DNA from: Gammaproteobacteria bacterium
Lineage (GTDB): Bacteria; Pseudomonadota; Gammaproteobacteria; SZUA-140
DNA length: 64,000 bases
Assembly: GCA_015491865.1 (NCBI GenBank)
Contig: WFVD01000021.1
Location: forward strand, 1-64,000
Direction: 5' to 3'
Part shown: positions 40,793 through 52,867 of the stretch, in pieces
Position numbering within the stretch: the first letter of the stretch is position 1
Layout: every line of letters starts with the position of its first letter
Notes under the pieces: model-generated
Databases searched by the model: none
What the model was told of the DNA's origin: nothing
Seen by the model: only the letters and a program-made list of their open reading frames with translations
Program-made: the position numbers and the translations under genes

Positions 40793-42305
40793 ATCCCTTC
40801 ACGACAGGTTTCAACCACCTTGAGCAGTCGCTGATAGCTTCTGTTATTTTGTAGTGCCCTTTCCCGTTGACTCAGGGATGACCGCTTCTCTTTCGCCGCC
40901 GGGATCAGCACCTGCTGCTCAACAAAGTCCTCAAATATCTGATGCAGTAGCGTTTTGCTAACGCTTCTGTTGAGCTTGATTAGCTGCTTCGCTACATAAA
41001 TCAGCGCATCCCCGGTCACACGCTCATAACGATTGATCACTGCCGACCTGAACACCATCTCATCTAATAACTCACTCATGGAGTCCCCTGCCTGCAGCGC
41101 CACCTGCTCAATGATCGTCCAGTAGTGTTTCTGAAAAGCGCGTGTCTGTCGTCTTCGGTAGGGGGTTATCTTCAGATCTTTATCATCAGCATAATCAGAA
41201 CGCATCACCTCAATAAAGTGTTCGGCGCTCATCCAGTCGCTACCCGACTGAAACCAGGGCGGTAATTCGCGCAGAATATCGCGCATACAGAAAACGGCAT
41301 CCCAGCTAATGCCATCACCAACGGCATACAGTCCGCGGCAGGATTTAGCCCGTTCAAATGTTGAAAAGATCCGACGAAACTCATCCACCAGCCCGATACT
41401 TTTCTTATCGCACTGGAACTGCTCAATATGAAAATCACTGAAACCCATTTTATTCAGCAACAACTCGTTCCTTATCCGCGCATATTGATCAAGAAAAGTG
41501 CGCTGCTGCGGCTTGGGCGAACGCCTTAATGGGGCGTTTTACACCCTGCTGTAAATAGTCGGTAAGCTGTGCAAAGGCCTGCACAATATATTTCGCTTTA
41601 TTTTTCTGCTCTGTGATGGTGGTTGACATTCGTTCGGCATCATCATAACGGTATTCATGATGGAAAAGCCCAAACTGACGCAACGAACCGTAATTGATAA
41701 TACCGCCATCAGAGAGGATCTTATCGCCGTCCCACACCATCCAGCAAGTCGCCTCGCCCACTTCCATATGAGGCGTTCTTATCACCGCTCCGGGAATGTC
41801 GCCCTTCATGGGCCGTTGCAGAACTCAGTGCTGTCACTCCGGTTCCGCAACTTGAAATATCCCACGTGATCCCTTTCGCCGTAAAACAGCCGTTCCAGAT
41901 GCTACGCCCATCGCCCGAGGTTTGCCCCGACCGACCGGGGTGTTGCAGCTGAAGGTAGCGGATCGCCATATATTTTTCTTTGCGGATCTCCTCAATGGGT
42001 ACCTCGACACCTTGCTCAATATCATACTCATTGATCACTTCAATGCTAAATATCTGTAGCAATTTATCACTCAGCTTCTTATTCAAGTGGCGACGATGAC
42101 CCGCCGGCAGCAACCCCATCTCTTCCGTGAGTGAAAAATTGAAATAGAAAACCTCTCCGCCGTGTCGCGTTTTAACCGCATAATCGATATACTCCCCAGG
42201 CACTGCAGAACGCAGAGGGTGGCGGCCGCAGATGCGATCAAACAACTCGTATTGTCGTGGCTTCGGCCTTTTACCGCCACCATTCTGGTGATTGTTTTTA
42301 CTCAT
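40789..42305 (-). pseudogene. Broken SelO-family (pseudokinase, AMPylase-like) gene
   Basis: Three minus-strand frames hold parts of one protein. The first (from 42305) reads YELFDRICGRHPLRS, YMAIRYLQLQHPGRSG, TSGDGRSIWNGC and ITWDISSCGTGVT, then SGDKNASYGSGRGDLLDG and a stop at 41721. The second resumes with WMVWDGDKILSDGGIINYGS and RQFGLFHHEYRYDD. The third (from about 41510) reads PKPQQRTFLDQYARIRNELL, FERAKSCRGLYAVGDGIS and CMRDILRELPP to the end. These match, from memory, a divergent SelO/YdiU-type family, in which the DGD-I-DGG-DYGS part lies well over 100 residues after LLDG. That spacing is gone here. The junction (41731-41750) shares TGCTGGATGGTG with both sides, suggesting a deletion by microhomology. 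The Asp of the metal-binding DYG is Asn (NYG). A single-base shift lies near 41515. Family moderately sure, broken state sure. Confidence 0.7.
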
Positions 42306-42433
42306 ATTTCCAATATCGGGTATCGCCTGATCTCCTTTAGAAAAGGCGACTCAGCGATGTGAAGATTTCTTCAGAAGTTTTATTGATGGCCGCTAAAATA
42401 AGCAACATATTTCATAGAACTTTGAACCATCAC

Positions 42434-42844
42434 ATGAGCACACGCATAGAGAATATCCCCAGGCTTCGAACTGTTCAGACATCGATTGATGCGCCTCTTT
42501 ACAACACCGTACTGCTGGCAACACTGAAACTCGAAGCGCCTCTTCGTATACGCTTACCAGGGCTTAGAACGATCGATGTGATGTTAAGCAGAAACGCCTG
42601 GATCTGTATTGATCGCGCCATGTATGAGCTCCCGGCGCTGGCGTGGACACAGATCAACAGCGGAAGGCGCGACGCACTACATGCGCCGGTCGAATGTGAA
42701 CTACATTATTACCATATCCACGCAAACATTTCGGCACATAAAGTTCTGGACAGCCTTCACGCCGTACTGGAAGAGATGCTCGCTGACGCTGCCACGCCAG
42801 AGCAACCTGGAAAAGTCATAACGCTCCCTCTATCGACCAGGTAA
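42434..42844 (+). CDS. Unrecognised protein of 136 residues
   Basis: The open frame begins at GTG 42359, but ATG 42434 (MSTRIENIPRLRTVQTSIDA) starts the part that looks folded. Neither has a good ribosome binding site. The sequence has no signal peptide or membrane segment and shows alternating beta and helix (TVLLATLKLEAPLRIRLPGL, HAVLEEMLADA). It is divergent from the broken SelO-family gene. I do not recognise the family; it could be a real cytoplasmic protein or an overlong frame. Confidence 0.5.
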   Translation: MSTRIENIPRLRTVQTSIDAPLYNTVLLATLKLEAPLRIRLPGLRTIDVMLSRNAWICIDRAMYELPALAWTQINSGRRDALHAPVECELHYYHIHANISAHKVLDSLHAVLEEMLADAATPEQPGKVITLPLSTR

Positions 42845-42930
42845 ACGCGATACGAATCCAGCACGAAGAATCGCCTGGAAAATCAGGAAAGTGAAGGAAG
42901 TGTATCGCTGAAGTTTATATGAAGGCGGAA

Positions 42931-43248
42931 CTAGCCAAAGAGCGCGCGCTGCTTACGCCCTCTAATTTTATTGATGCGCTCCCGCAGAATGCGCATCTTT
43001 TTCGCCTTCTCTTTTTCAAAAACAGTGGCCGCTTCATTCAAGCTAATCGAACCACTTTCAACCTGCTGGCACAGCCCACTACGCAAGCGGTGTAGACTTT
43101 TCCAGGTAGAGAAGTATTTATATTTTGAAACAACACGCTCCCACTGTTGACTACCTTTTGCTTCATTACAGTAGTCACTGCTCTCAGCCAGAGCAGTATA
43201 AGAGAAAAAAGAGAATAAAATAGTTATGGCGATAGCTTTAATCTTCAT
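42931..43248 (-). CDS. Small exported basic protein
   Basis: 105 residues. A clear signal peptide (MKIKAIAITILFSFFSYTALA) is followed by a helical, Lys- and Arg-rich mature part with two cysteines (YCNEAKG, SGLCQQ) that may form a disulfide. It ends RINKIRGRKQRALFG. No family recognised. Single gene downstream of argB on the same strand, after 140 bases. Confidence 0.7.
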   Translation of the reverse strand: MKIKAIAITILFSFFSYTALAESSDYCNEAKGSQQWERVVSKYKYFSTWKSLHRLRSGLCQQVESGSISLNEAATVFEKEKAKKMRILRERINKIRGRKQRALFG

Positions 43249-43388
43249 ACCTGGTTATATCGTCCATTCCCCTTGCTTCTAAACAGGGGGGAGACAAAAA
43301 ACCAGTCAGGAAACAGCTACTAACCGTAGCCCCATTGATAGCTACATGTTTTGCAAATAAAAAAACCTGATTATCAATTTCTAAATGG

Positions 43389-44297
<909 letters not shown>

Positions 44298-44351
44298 TTA
44301 ATAAAGCTTCAAAAAAGGTTCTTTAACTACCGTCTTAAATCAAATATCAGA

Positions 44352-45737
44352 CTAGAATGGCAGCTCAAGGTCTGACGAGATGCTCAGCATCGCCGCTTTA
44401 AATAGACCCTGAATACGTTTCAGCGACGCTTCACTATCGGCTTCGAAACGAATCACCAGGCAGGGTGTTGTATTTGAAGCGCGCACCAGCCCCCAGCCAT
44501 CGTCAAAATCAACACGCATGCCGTCAATCGTCGTCACTTTGCCATCATCAAAACTGACTTCCGCAAGAAACTGCTTAATGAAGGCGTGATGTGCTCCTTC
44601 CGCCATCTTCACCTGCAGTTCCGGGGTACTAAAAGCTTCCGGTAATGTCGCAAATTGCTCATCTGGGGTCATATCACTGGCTGTCAAAATCTCGAGTAGG
44701 CGCGCCCCGGTATAGAGGCCATCATCAAACCCGTACCAACGCTCCTTGAAAAAGATATGGCCACTCATCTCACCCGCCAGTAACGCCCCACTCTCTTTCA
44801 TCTTCGCCTTGATCAATGAATGACCAGTCTTCCACATCTGCGCCTTGCCGCCATGCGCTTCAATCACGCTTCCGAGATGATTGCTACATTTAATGTCATA
44901 AATAATTTCTGCGCTAGGATGACGAGAGAGCACATCGGCGGCATATAACATCATCTGCCGATCCGGCCAGATCACATGCCCTCGGCCATCCACGACACCG
45001 AGTCGATCACCATCACCATCAAATGCAAAGCCGAGATCGGCTCCATGTGCTGTCACCGCCGCGATCATGTCTTTCAGGTTTTCAGGCTGGCCAGGGTCAG
45101 GGTGATGGTTGGGGAAATTACCATCCACGTCACAAAAAAGTTCTATCACATCGCACCCAAGCTTTCTGAATAACGCCGGCGCAAGAACCCCAGCCACCCC
45201 GTTACCACAATCGACCACAACTTTAAGCCGACCGGATAGTTTAATCTCACCCACCACCCTCGCCACATAGTCGGGAATGATATCGAGCGCGCGATACTTG
45301 CCTTCATCAGCGATATAGTAGTCGTCCTGTTCGATACGGCGCCTTAGCCCCTGAATCGCCTCTTCGGCCAGCGTTTCATCACCCAGCACCATCTTAAAAC
45401 CGTTGTAGTTGGCCGGGTTATGGCTACCGGTGACCATCACACCCGAACCGGTACCGAGATGGTGTGTGGCAAAATAGAGCAGTGGTGTGGGCACCATGCC
45501 GACATCGATCACGTCACGGCCAGTATCACGTAACCCCCGCGTTAATGCGGCAGCAAATAACTCGCCCGAGAGCCGCCCATCACGCGCGACAATCACACCC
45601 TTCTGTTGACGCACCTGCGCTTCACTGCCGATGGCGCGCCCAATATTATAGACAGCCTCTTCGTCCAATGTTTCGCCGACAATGCCACGAATATCGTACG
45701 CCTTGAAAATTGAAGCGGGAACTTTATTACGACTCAT
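44352..45737 (-). CDS. algC: Phosphomannomutase/phosphoglucomutase
   Basis: 461 residues. The phosphoserine loop VTGSHNPANYNGFKM (about 102-116), the metal-binding loop FDGDGDRLGVVD and the substrate loop GEMSGHIFFKERW are all present. It interconverts hexose 6- and 1-phosphates for lipopolysaccharide and exopolysaccharide precursors. Position between dut and argB is the same as in Pseudomonas. ATG 45737 or the GTG next to it is the start. Confidence 0.96.
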   Translation of the reverse strand: MSRNKVPASIFKAYDIRGIVGETLDEEAVYNIGRAIGSEAQVRQQKGVIVARDGRLSGELFAAALTRGLRDTGRDVIDVGMVPTPLLYFATHHLGTGSGVMVTGSHNPANYNGFKMVLGDETLAEEAIQGLRRRIEQDDYYIADEGKYRALDIIPDYVARVVGEIKLSGRLKVVVDCGNGVAGVLAPALFRKLGCDVIELFCDVDGNFPNHHPDPGQPENLKDMIAAVTAHGADLGFAFDGDGDRLGVVDGRGHVIWPDRQMMLYAADVLSRHPSAEIIYDIKCSNHLGSVIEAHGGKAQMWKTGHSLIKAKMKESGALLAGEMSGHIFFKERWYGFDDGLYTGARLLEILTASDMTPDEQFATLPEAFSTPELQVKMAEGAHHAFIKQFLAEVSFDDGKVTTIDGMRVDFDDGWGLVRASNTTPCLVIRFEADSEASLKRIQGLFKAAMLSISSDLELPF

Positions 45738-45770
45738 CACCCTGCATCACTCCCTGTCAAAATATAACGT

Positions 45771-46226
45771 TTAATGACGCCCCGAATGGCCAAAACCACC
45801 AGTACCTCGATCACTGCTGTCAAACTCATCGACGATTTCAAAACCTGCCTGTACCACCGGAACAAACACCATTTGAGCAATGCGCTCGCCGACATTAACC
45901 GTGAACGGCGTGTCGCTACGGTTCCAACACGAAACAAACAGCTGCCCCTGATAATCTGAATCGATCAGCCCCACAAGGTTTCCCAGCACAATGCCATGTT
46001 TATGACCCAGCCCGGAACGGGGCAACAATACCGCCGTCAACGAAGGGTCTGCGATATGAATCGCTAACCCGGTCGGTATCAGCTGCGTCTCGCCCGGTTT
46101 GATCTCCAGCGCCTCATCGAGACAGGCGCGCAGATCCATCCCCGCCGACCCTTCAGTGGCGTAAGCGGGCAATGGCAGCTCATTGCCAACACGTGGATCA
46201 AGAATTTTTAGTTGAACCTTTTGCAT
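45771..46226 (-). CDS. dut: dUTP diphosphatase
   Basis: 151 residues. All dUTPase motifs are seen: AGMDLRA (motif 1), [10 protein letters not shown] (2), [11 protein letters not shown] (3), ERIAQMVF (4) and the C-terminal arm [10 protein letters not shown] (5). It hydrolyses dUTP to keep uracil out of DNA and supplies dUMP. It overlaps coaBC by 29 bases, so the two are co-translated. AGAGG precedes the ATG. Confidence 0.98.
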   Translation of the reverse strand: MQKVQLKILDPRVGNELPLPAYATEGSAGMDLRACLDEALEIKPGETQLIPTGLAIHIADPSLTAVLLPRSGLGHKHGIVLGNLVGLIDSDYQGQLFVSCWNRSDTPFTVNVGERIAQMVFVPVVQAGFEIVDEFDSSDRGTGGFGHSGRH

Positions 46227-47415
46227 CAAACCTCTCCGCTACTATTTCAATTAATAAACGCGCCAGCTTTTCTTTGGATACCATTGGCAACGTCACGCCG
46301 CCCCCCTGCCACAACACGCTCAACGCATTCTCATCACTATCGAAGCCGCCCTGCGCTTCACCGACCCGGTTGGCAGCGATCATGTCGAGTGACTTTTTCT
46401 CCAGTTTCAGGCGCGCATTTGCTTCGAGCTGCTCGGTCTCTGCCGCAAAGCCAACGACAAAAAGATCGCCCTTTTCTGCGCTAATTGTCGCGAGGATATC
46501 CGGCGTCTGCTCAAGTGAAAGCTGCGCGCTGCCAGCCTGTTTTTTGATCTTCTGTGTCGCCACCTGCAGTGGGCGATAATCAGCCACCGCCGCTGCTGCG
46601 ATCAACATATCCTGCGATTCAATATTAGCCTGCACCGCGGTCAACATCTCTTCTGCAGAACGCACATCAATGCGCCTCACCCGCTCCGGCGTCGCCAACG
46701 CCACGGGACCACTGATCAAAGTGACCCGTGCACCCGCCTCAACCGCCGCCGCTGCGAGCGCAAAACCCATCTTGCCAGAGCTACGGTTTGAGAGGTAACG
46801 CACAGGGTCGATATCTTCCTGCGTAGGCCCTGCGGTGATCAGGAGACGTCGGCCTGCAAGCAACCCCACCTTAAATTGCTCAGCACACATGGCGACAATC
46901 TGATCTGGCTCCAGCAGACGCCCCTCGCCCACTTCGCCACACGCCTGCTCACCCGCTGCAGGGCCCAAGAGTCGCACGCCGCGTGCAGCGAGCGTCGCCA
47001 CATTTTTCTGTGTAGCGACACTCGCCCACATCTGTCGATTCATCGCCGGGGCGACCGACAGCGGCGCCTCACTCGCGAGACAGATCGCCGAAAGCAGATC
47101 ATCCGCCTCACCCTGCACCAGCTTCGCAATAAAGTTGGCGCTTGCAGGGGCGATCACAATCAGATCGGCCCAGCGGGCCTGCTCGATATGGCCCATGGAT
47201 GCCTCAGCATCAGCATCCATCAACGCGGTATGAACAGGCCGCCCCGACAGCGTCTGCAACGTGAATGGTGTCACAAAGGCCTGGGCCGCATCGGTCATCA
47301 CCACCTGCACAGTCGCCCCCGCCTCAACCAGGCGACGCACCAGCTCCGCACTTTTGTATGCTGCGATGCTGCCGGTCACCCCCAACAGGATCCGTTTATT
47401 CGCCAAACTACTCAT
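46198..47415 (-). CDS. coaBC: Bifunctional CoaBC (phosphopantothenoylcysteine decarboxylase/synthetase)
   Basis: 405 residues. The N-terminal flavoprotein CoaC (1 to about 180) has [12 protein letters not shown], the active-site His in [11 protein letters not shown] and PAMNRQMW. The C-terminal CoaB (about 185-405) has [20 protein letters not shown] and SGKMGFALA. It catalyses two middle steps of coenzyme A synthesis. It is the first gene of the run and divergent from radC. Confidence 0.97.
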   Translation of the reverse strand: MSSLANKRILLGVTGSIAAYKSAELVRRLVEAGATVQVVMTDAAQAFVTPFTLQTLSGRPVHTALMDADAEASMGHIEQARWADLIVIAPASANFIAKLVQGEADDLLSAICLASEAPLSVAPAMNRQMWASVATQKNVATLAARGVRLLGPAAGEQACGEVGEGRLLEPDQIVAMCAEQFKVGLLAGRRLLITAGPTQEDIDPVRYLSNRSSGKMGFALAAAAVEAGARVTLISGPVALATPERVRRIDVRSAEEMLTAVQANIESQDMLIAAAAVADYRPLQVATQKIKKQAGSAQLSLEQTPDILATISAEKGDLFVVGFAAETEQLEANARLKLEKKSLDMIAANRVGEAQGGFDSDENALSVLWQGGGVTLPMVSKEKLARLLIEIVAERFDAKGSTKNS

Positions 47416-47552
47416 AGAATCAAATACCGCCAGCCATCCAGATAAAGCCCGCAGAAAGCCCCTGTAAATAAAAGGCGTAAGATAACATTTAATCAGCGCG
47501 ATGACTTGTACTATAGTGCGACTTAATAACAGGCATTCACACGGAGGTGACT

Positions 47553-48230
47553 ATGCCACCCATCACAGACTGGCCCGTCGCTGAACGCCCACGGGAGAAA
47601 CTGCAACTGCGCGGTGCAGAAGCGCTTTCTGATGCTGAGCTGCTCGCAATCTTTCTCCGCACCGGGATTCGCGGCAAAACGGCGGTGGACCTTGCCCGCG
47701 ATCTGCTAGGCGAATACGGCACATTGCGTTCACTACTCAGTGCCGACCATGACCGTTTCTGCCAGAGCGCCGGACTCGGCACCGCCAAATTTGTACAGCT
47801 GCAAGCGGTACTGGAGATGAGCAGACGCTATCTGCGTGAAACGCTGGAACGGAGCGATCCGCTTAGCTCGCCGGACGACACACGCCGCTTTCTGCTCGCT
47901 CAGCTTCGCGATTATGATTTTGAACTCTTTGCCTGTCTCTTTCTCGATAGCCGCAACCGTGTCATCTGTTTCGAAACACTCTTTAACGGCACCATCAACG
48001 GCGCCAGCGTTCACCCACGTGAGGTGGTAAAAAAGTGCCTGCAACACAACGCTGCTGCGGTGATCTTTGCCCACAACCACCCATCCGGTGTCGCAGAACC
48101 GAGTGGCGCCGATAAACAGATCACGCAACAGCTGAGCAGTGCGCTGGCCTTAATCGACACCCGAGTGCTCGATCACCTGGTGGTTGGCGACGGCCATGTG
48201 CTCTCATTTGCCGAACACGGACTCCTGTAA
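47553..48230 (+). CDS. radC: RadC (JAMM/MPN-domain protein)
   Basis: 225 residues. The start ATG lies five bases after GGAGG. An N-terminal helix-hairpin-helix region ([28 protein letters not shown]) precedes the MPN core. The JAMM metal motif [18 protein letters not shown] (about 175-192) is intact with the upstream acidic residue. The link to DNA repair claimed for early E. coli work is not supported; the true role is unknown. Confidence 0.95.
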   Translation: MPPITDWPVAERPREKLQLRGAEALSDAELLAIFLRTGIRGKTAVDLARDLLGEYGTLRSLLSADHDRFCQSAGLGTAKFVQLQAVLEMSRRYLRETLERSDPLSSPDDTRRFLLAQLRDYDFELFACLFLDSRNRVICFETLFNGTINGASVHPREVVKKCLQHNAAAVIFAHNHPSGVAEPSGADKQITQQLSSALALIDTRVLDHLVVGDGHVLSFAEHGLL

Positions 48231-48263
48231 GTCATTGACCCATAAAGAACATGTTTTTTAGAC

Positions 48264-48292
48264 TTGCTTCGCCCCTGGCGTTTTGGTATAAA
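48264..48292 (+). promoter_or_regulatory. Promoter of rpmB-rpmG
   Basis: TTGCTT and TATAAA are 17 bases apart, 45 bases before the rpmB start codon. Confidence 0.6.
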
Positions 48293-48337
48293 GTCCGGCT
48301 TCGCTTATGCAGTTCTCGTTTTGGAGGCTTTAGAACA

Positions 48338-48574
48338 ATGTCCAGGGTATGTCAGGTCACAGGCAAACGACCAATGGTGGGAAATAACGTTTCTCACGCA
48401 AACAATAAAACAAGGCGCCGTTTCCTTCCTAACCTCTCGACCCATCGTTTCTGGGTTGAAGGCGAAAACCGCTGGGTTCGTCTGCGCATCAGCTCAAAGG
48501 GGATGCGCATCATCGACAAATGCGGTATCGATAAAGTCCTGGGCGACATTCGCGCCCGCGGCGAAAAAGTTTAA
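48338..48574 (+). CDS. rpmB: 50S ribosomal protein L28
   Basis: 78 residues starting [21 protein letters not shown], a full-length bacterial L28 of the type with a single N-terminal cysteine. GGAGG lies 11 bases before the ATG. It is followed 12 bases later by rpmG, the standard pair. Confidence 0.98.
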   Translation: MSRVCQVTGKRPMVGNNVSHANNKTRRRFLPNLSTHRFWVEGENRWVRLRISSKGMRIIDKCGIDKVLGDIRARGEKV

Positions 48575-48586
48575 AGGGGTAGAGAG

Positions 48587-48742
48587 ATGCGTGAAAAAAT
48601 CAGACTCGTTTCCAGCGCCAAAACCGGCCACTTCTACACCACCGACAAAAATAAGCGCACCATGCCTGAAAAGATGGAGATCAAAAAATTTGATCCGGTC
48701 GTGCGCAAACATGTGATGTATAAAGAGGCTAAAATCAAGTAA
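48587..48742 (+). CDS. rpmG: 50S ribosomal protein L33
   Basis: 51 residues, [20 protein letters not shown] to MYKEAKIK, the non-zinc form lacking the paired cysteines of the CxxC type. The zinc-free form is usual in gammaproteobacteria. AGGGGTAGAG precedes the ATG. It is too short for common size cut-offs. Confidence 0.98.
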   Translation: MREKIRLVSSAKTGHFYTTDKNKRTMPEKMEIKKFDPVVRKHVMYKEAKIK

Positions 48743-48780
48743 TCCAGCTCAATCTGGATAGACGGTTTCTGCCGCTAACT

Positions 48781-48805
48781 AGCCCTCTCTTAAGAGGGCT
48801 TTTTT
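48781..48805 (+). terminator. Terminator of rpmB-rpmG
   Basis: AGCCCTCT and AGAGGGCT form an eight-base-pair stem with a four-base loop, followed by five Ts after the final T of the stem. Confidence 0.9.
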
Positions 48806-48826
48806 ATGGTTACCGTTTAGCTGATG

Positions 48827-50050
48827 TCAGCTGCGGTACTCCGCATTGATACGCACGTAATCATATGAGAAGTCACAGCTCCAGAGCTGGGCGTAATGAG
48901 GCTCATCGCCCAGTACAATTCGCACAGTGATCTCCTCCTGTCGCATCACAGCTTCACCCGCCGCCTCGCGATATTCTTCGGCGCGCCCTCCATCACGCAC
49001 AATACAGACGTCATCAAGGTAGATCGCAACGCGCTCAACATTCAGCGTCTCGATATCCGCACGGCCAACTGCCGCCAGGATTCGCCCCCAGTTGGGGTCA
49101 CTGGCAAAAAAAGCGGTCTTGACCAGCGGTGAATGCGCAACGGTATAGGCAACCTGGCGACAATCTGCTTCGCTCGCACCCCCTTCAACATCGATCGTAA
49201 TAAATTTTGTCGCCCCCTCACCGTCACGAATAATCGCCTGCGCCAGGGCAATGCACACCTCTGTAAGCGCCTCACAGAACTGCTGATAGGCGCCACTCTG
49301 CTCATCATCGATCACAGATGCCATCGCCTCTCCAGTTGCCACCAGGACGCAGGCGTCGTTGGTCGACGTATCACCATCGACTGAAATGCAGTTAAAGGAG
49401 CGATCTGCCGCCTGCTGTAGTAATTGCTGCAGCAGTGCCGGAGCGATATTTGCGTCAGTCGCGACATAGGCCAGCATCGTCGCCATATTGGGACAGATCA
49501 TCCCCGACCCTTTGGCGATGCCGGTAATGGTGACCCGCTCACCGCCGACCGCGAGCTGGCGTGACACCCCTTTCGGTAACGTATCGGTCGTCATAATGCC
49601 GTAAGCGGCCGCATGCCAGTTATCCGCACCAAATGCGTTAGCGAGTAACGGCATGGCGGTTTTGATTTTACCCATCGGCAGCGGCTCACCAATCACGCCA
49701 GTCGAAAAGGGGAGCACTTCATGAGCACTGCAACCCACCGCATCTGCCAGCCACGCACAGCTGTTCAGCGCATCGTGATAGCCTTGTTCACCTGTACCGG
49801 CGTTGGCGTTACCTGAGTTGACCAGCAGCAGACGTGGTGTAGCGGTCGCAAGGTGTTCGCGCGCAACGGTGACCGGCGCGGCACAGAAGGCGTTGCGGGT
49901 GAAAATGGCGGCACACTGGGCCCCTTTAGCCAGCTCAAAGGCGACAAGATCGGTACGGTCAGGGTATTTGATGCCAGCAGCGGCGGTCGCAATACGCACA
50001 CCCGCGACGGGGTGCAATTCAGGTAGTTCCAAGGGGAGATTAACGGCCAT
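48827..50050 (-). CDS. argJ: Bifunctional ArgJ (ornithine acetyltransferase / N-acetylglutamate synthase)
   Basis: 407 residues. It transfers the acetyl group from N-acetylornithine to glutamate, recycling it, and may also use acetyl-CoA. The self-cleavage site is at the Thr in KGSGMICPNMATMLAYV (about 187), as in the Ntn-hydrolase OAT family, and VNSGNANAGTG (about 78-88) is present. Terminal VDFSYDYVRIN is normal. Together with ArgA the cell has both linear and cyclic entry to arginine. Confidence 0.97.
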   Translation of the reverse strand: MAVNLPLELPELHPVAGVRIATAAAGIKYPDRTDLVAFELAKGAQCAAIFTRNAFCAAPVTVAREHLATATPRLLLVNSGNANAGTGEQGYHDALNSCAWLADAVGCSAHEVLPFSTGVIGEPLPMGKIKTAMPLLANAFGADNWHAAAYGIMTTDTLPKGVSRQLAVGGERVTITGIAKGSGMICPNMATMLAYVATDANIAPALLQQLLQQAADRSFNCISVDGDTSTNDACVLVATGEAMASVIDDEQSGAYQQFCEALTEVCIALAQAIIRDGEGATKFITIDVEGGASEADCRQVAYTVAHSPLVKTAFFASDPNWGRILAAVGRADIETLNVERVAIYLDDVCIVRDGGRAEEYREAAGEAVMRQEEITVRIVLGDEPHYAQLWSCDFSYDYVRINAEYRS

Positions 50051-50068
50051 CGCGGAAGTATAATCGAC

Positions 50069-50097
50069 AGCCCCTCTCCATTACCAGTGAGGGGGCT
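50069..50097. repeat. Hairpin in the secA-argJ gap
   Basis: AGCCCCTCTC and GTGAGGGGGCT can form a stem of six or more base pairs. There is no T-tract on the secA strand, so it may be a weak terminator or an mRNA stabiliser after secA. Confidence 0.35.
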
Positions 50098-50128
50098 TGA
50101 TCAATGTTGACCAGGGAATGTCAAGCGA

Positions 50129-52867
50129 TCAGCTCACCTTGCCGTGACACTGCTTATATTTTTTACCAGAACCACAGGGACAGGGTTCATTGCGCCCGAT
50201 CTTGCGCCCTTCACGAACAAACGGCTCATCCGGCTCATTGCGCTCCCCCTGCGCCAGGCGTTGACCATCGGCACCGGCGGCCATCGCTTCCGCTTCTGCG
50301 TGCTGAAACTGCATCGGCGGCATCTGACTGCGACGCTGCGCCTCAATCGCCTCGACATCCTCTTCTGCTCGAATCTGCACCCGCGATAGAATTTTGACCA
50401 CCTCCAGTTTGATGCGATCCAGCAACTGGGTAAACATCTCAAACGATTCGCGCTTAAACTCCTGCTTTGGGTTCTTCTGCGCATATCCACGCAATCCGAT
50501 GCTCTGGCGCAGATAATCCATCGCCGCGAGGTGCTCTTTCCATAAACCGTCCAGCACCTGCAACATCGCCGCTTTCTCAAAATGACGAATCACCTCAGTC
50601 CCCACCTGGGCCTCCTTCTCGGCGTAGGCCTGCTCAATCTCTTCAAGCACACGTTTACGCAGTGTCTCTTCATGCAGCGTATCGTCCTGCTCTAACCACT
50701 CTGCGATCGGCATGCGTTGTGAAAACTCATTTTCCAGCGCCTCTTCAAGCCCCGCCACATCCCACTGCTCTTCAAGGCTTTGTGGTGGAATGTAAGTGTC
50801 GATCACTTCATTCACTACGTCATACCTGATCTCCTTGATGGTATCGGAAATATCATCCGCCTCCATCAATTCGTTGCGCTGATCATAGATCACCTTACGC
50901 TGATCATTGGCCACATCATCAAATTCGAGTACCTGCTTACGAATATCAAAGTTATGCCCTTCGACCTTACGCTGTGCGTTTTCAATCGCCTTGCTGACCC
51001 AGGGATGCTCTATCGCCTCGCCATCTTCCATCCCCAGTTTCTGCATCATGCTGGAGACACGATCCGATGCAAAGATCCGCATCAGGCTATCCTCCAACGA
51101 AAGGTAGAAACGGCTTGAACCGGGGTCACCCTGTCGCCCTGCGCGACCACGCAACTGATTGTCGATGCGGCGAGACTCATGACGCTCAGCACTGATAATA
51201 TAGAGGCCACCGCTCTCCAGTACCTGATCATGGCGTTTCTGCCATTCACTTTTCACGCGATTAATCGCCACCTCATCAGTAGAGTTAAGTGCCGCCAGCT
51301 CTACCTCAAGATTGCCACCCAGGACGATATCGGTACCGCGCCCCGCCATATTTGTGGCAATGGTCAGCGCGCCGGGACGACCCGCCTGCGACACAATCTC
51401 CGCCTCACGCTCATGCTGCTTGGCATTCAGCACTTCGTGCTTGATACCCGCCTTCGTCAGGGCTCTTGAGAGCAGCTCTGAAGACTCAATCGATGCGGTG
51501 CCGACCAGTACCGGCTGCTGGCGCTTATTACAGTCTTTTAGATCTTCGATAATCGCATTGTATTTTTCATTGATGGTCAGATAGACCAGATCCCCATGAT
51601 CAATACGCTGCATGGGGCGATGGGTTGGAATCACCAGCACCTCAAGCCCGTAGATCTGCTGAAATTCAAACGCCTCGGTATCCGCTGTGCCGGTCATACC
51701 GGAAAGTTTTTCATACACACGGAAATAGTTCTGAAAGGTGATAGAGGCCAGCGTCTGACTCTCCGTCTGGATCGGCACCCCTTCTTTGGCCTCAACAGCC
51801 TGATGAAGCCCGTCAGACCAGCGACGCCCCGGCATAGTGCGCCCGGTAAACTCATCGACAATCACAACTTCATTATTTTTGACGATGTAATCAACATCTT
51901 TCTGAAACAGGGCGTGCGCCTTGAGTGCCGCATTGAGATGATGCATCAGACTGATGTTGGCCGTGTCATAGAGGCTCTCACCACTCTGTAACAGCCCTGC
52001 CGCTTCCAGCATCTCTTCAACTCTCTGGTGCCCCTCTTCGGTGAAAAAAACCTGCTTCGCCTTCTCATCGACAGAGTAGTCACCCGGCCCTTCCGCCTCT
52101 TCACCCTCTGGGCCAACCTCCTGGCGTTTCAACTCAGGAATCAGTTTGTTGATCTCCTGATAACGATCAGAGCTATCTTCCGCAGGGCCAGAAATAATGA
52201 GCGGAGTACGCGCCTCGTCGATCAGAATAGAGTCAACCTCATCAACAATCGCGTAGTTCAGCCCTCGCTGTACCTTATCTGCGATGCTGAAGGCCATATT
52301 GTCTCGCAGGTAATCAAAACCGTATTCATTGTTGGTACCGTAGGTGATATCGGCGGCGTAGGCGGCCTTTTTCTCAGCATGATCCAGCCCGGAGACTGTC
52401 ACACCGGTCGTCATACCCAGAAAACTGTAAAGTTTACCCATCCACTCTGCATCACGCCTGGCGAGATAGTCATTGACGGTGACGACATGGACACCCTTAC
52501 CGCTAAGCGCATTTAGATAAGCCGGCAGGGTCGCGACCAGGGTTTTACCTTCACCTGTACGCATCTCGGAGATCTTACCCTGATGCAGCACCATGCCGCC
52601 AATCAGCTGCACATCGAAATGGCGCATGCCGAGCACGCGCTTGCCCGCTTCCCGTACTACCGCGAAGGCTTCGGGCAGCAGTTCATCAAGCGTCGTTCCT
52701 TCGCGATAGCGCTGACGAAATTCGTCCGTTTTCTGACGCAACTCATCATCCGAAAGCGCCTCAAAAGACGATTCCAATGCATTTATCTTATCCACAATGA
52801 CATTCAGCTTTTTTAGCTGGCGATCATTGCGGCTTCCAAATACCTTTCCGAAAACCTTATTAAGCAT
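50129..52867 (-). CDS. secA: Preprotein translocase ATPase SecA
   Basis: 912 residues, full length. It drives Sec-dependent export through SecYEG. Walker A is [11 protein letters not shown] (about 102-112) and the DEVD box is in [17 protein letters not shown]. The preprotein cross-linking domain and helical wing follow, and the C-terminal zinc site [14 protein letters not shown] for SecB and phospholipid binding is intact. Followed by argJ, preceded by the M23 gene. Confidence 0.99.
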   Translation of the reverse strand: MLNKVFGKVFGSRNDRQLKKLNVIVDKINALESSFEALSDDELRQKTDEFRQRYREGTTLDELLPEAFAVVREAGKRVLGMRHFDVQLIGGMVLHQGKISEMRTGEGKTLVATLPAYLNALSGKGVHVVTVNDYLARRDAEWMGKLYSFLGMTTGVTVSGLDHAEKKAAYAADITYGTNNEYGFDYLRDNMAFSIADKVQRGLNYAIVDEVDSILIDEARTPLIISGPAEDSSDRYQEINKLIPELKRQEVGPEGEEAEGPGDYSVDEKAKQVFFTEEGHQRVEEMLEAAGLLQSGESLYDTANISLMHHLNAALKAHALFQKDVDYIVKNNEVVIVDEFTGRTMPGRRWSDGLHQAVEAKEGVPIQTESQTLASITFQNYFRVYEKLSGMTGTADTEAFEFQQIYGLEVLVIPTHRPMQRIDHGDLVYLTINEKYNAIIEDLKDCNKRQQPVLVGTASIESSELLSRALTKAGIKHEVLNAKQHEREAEIVSQAGRPGALTIATNMAGRGTDIVLGGNLEVELAALNSTDEVAINRVKSEWQKRHDQVLESGGLYIISAERHESRRIDNQLRGRAGRQGDPGSSRFYLSLEDSLMRIFASDRVSSMMQKLGMEDGEAIEHPWVSKAIENAQRKVEGHNFDIRKQVLEFDDVANDQRKVIYDQRNELMEADDISDTIKEIRYDVVNEVIDTYIPPQSLEEQWDVAGLEEALENEFSQRMPIAEWLEQDDTLHEETLRKRVLEEIEQAYAEKEAQVGTEVIRHFEKAAMLQVLDGLWKEHLAAMDYLRQSIGLRGYAQKNPKQEFKRESFEMFTQLLDRIKLEVVKILSRVQIRAEEDVEAIEAQRRSQMPPMQFQHAEAEAMAAGADGQRLAQGERNEPDEPFVREGRKIGRNEPCPCGSGKKYKQCHGKVS

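Noticed and set aside
41489-41809. Separate small gene starting MKGDIPGAV
   Set aside because: Its first 25 residues overlap the other frame, and only the part from CWMVWDGD on is family-like, so it is a fragment of the broken SelO-family gene.
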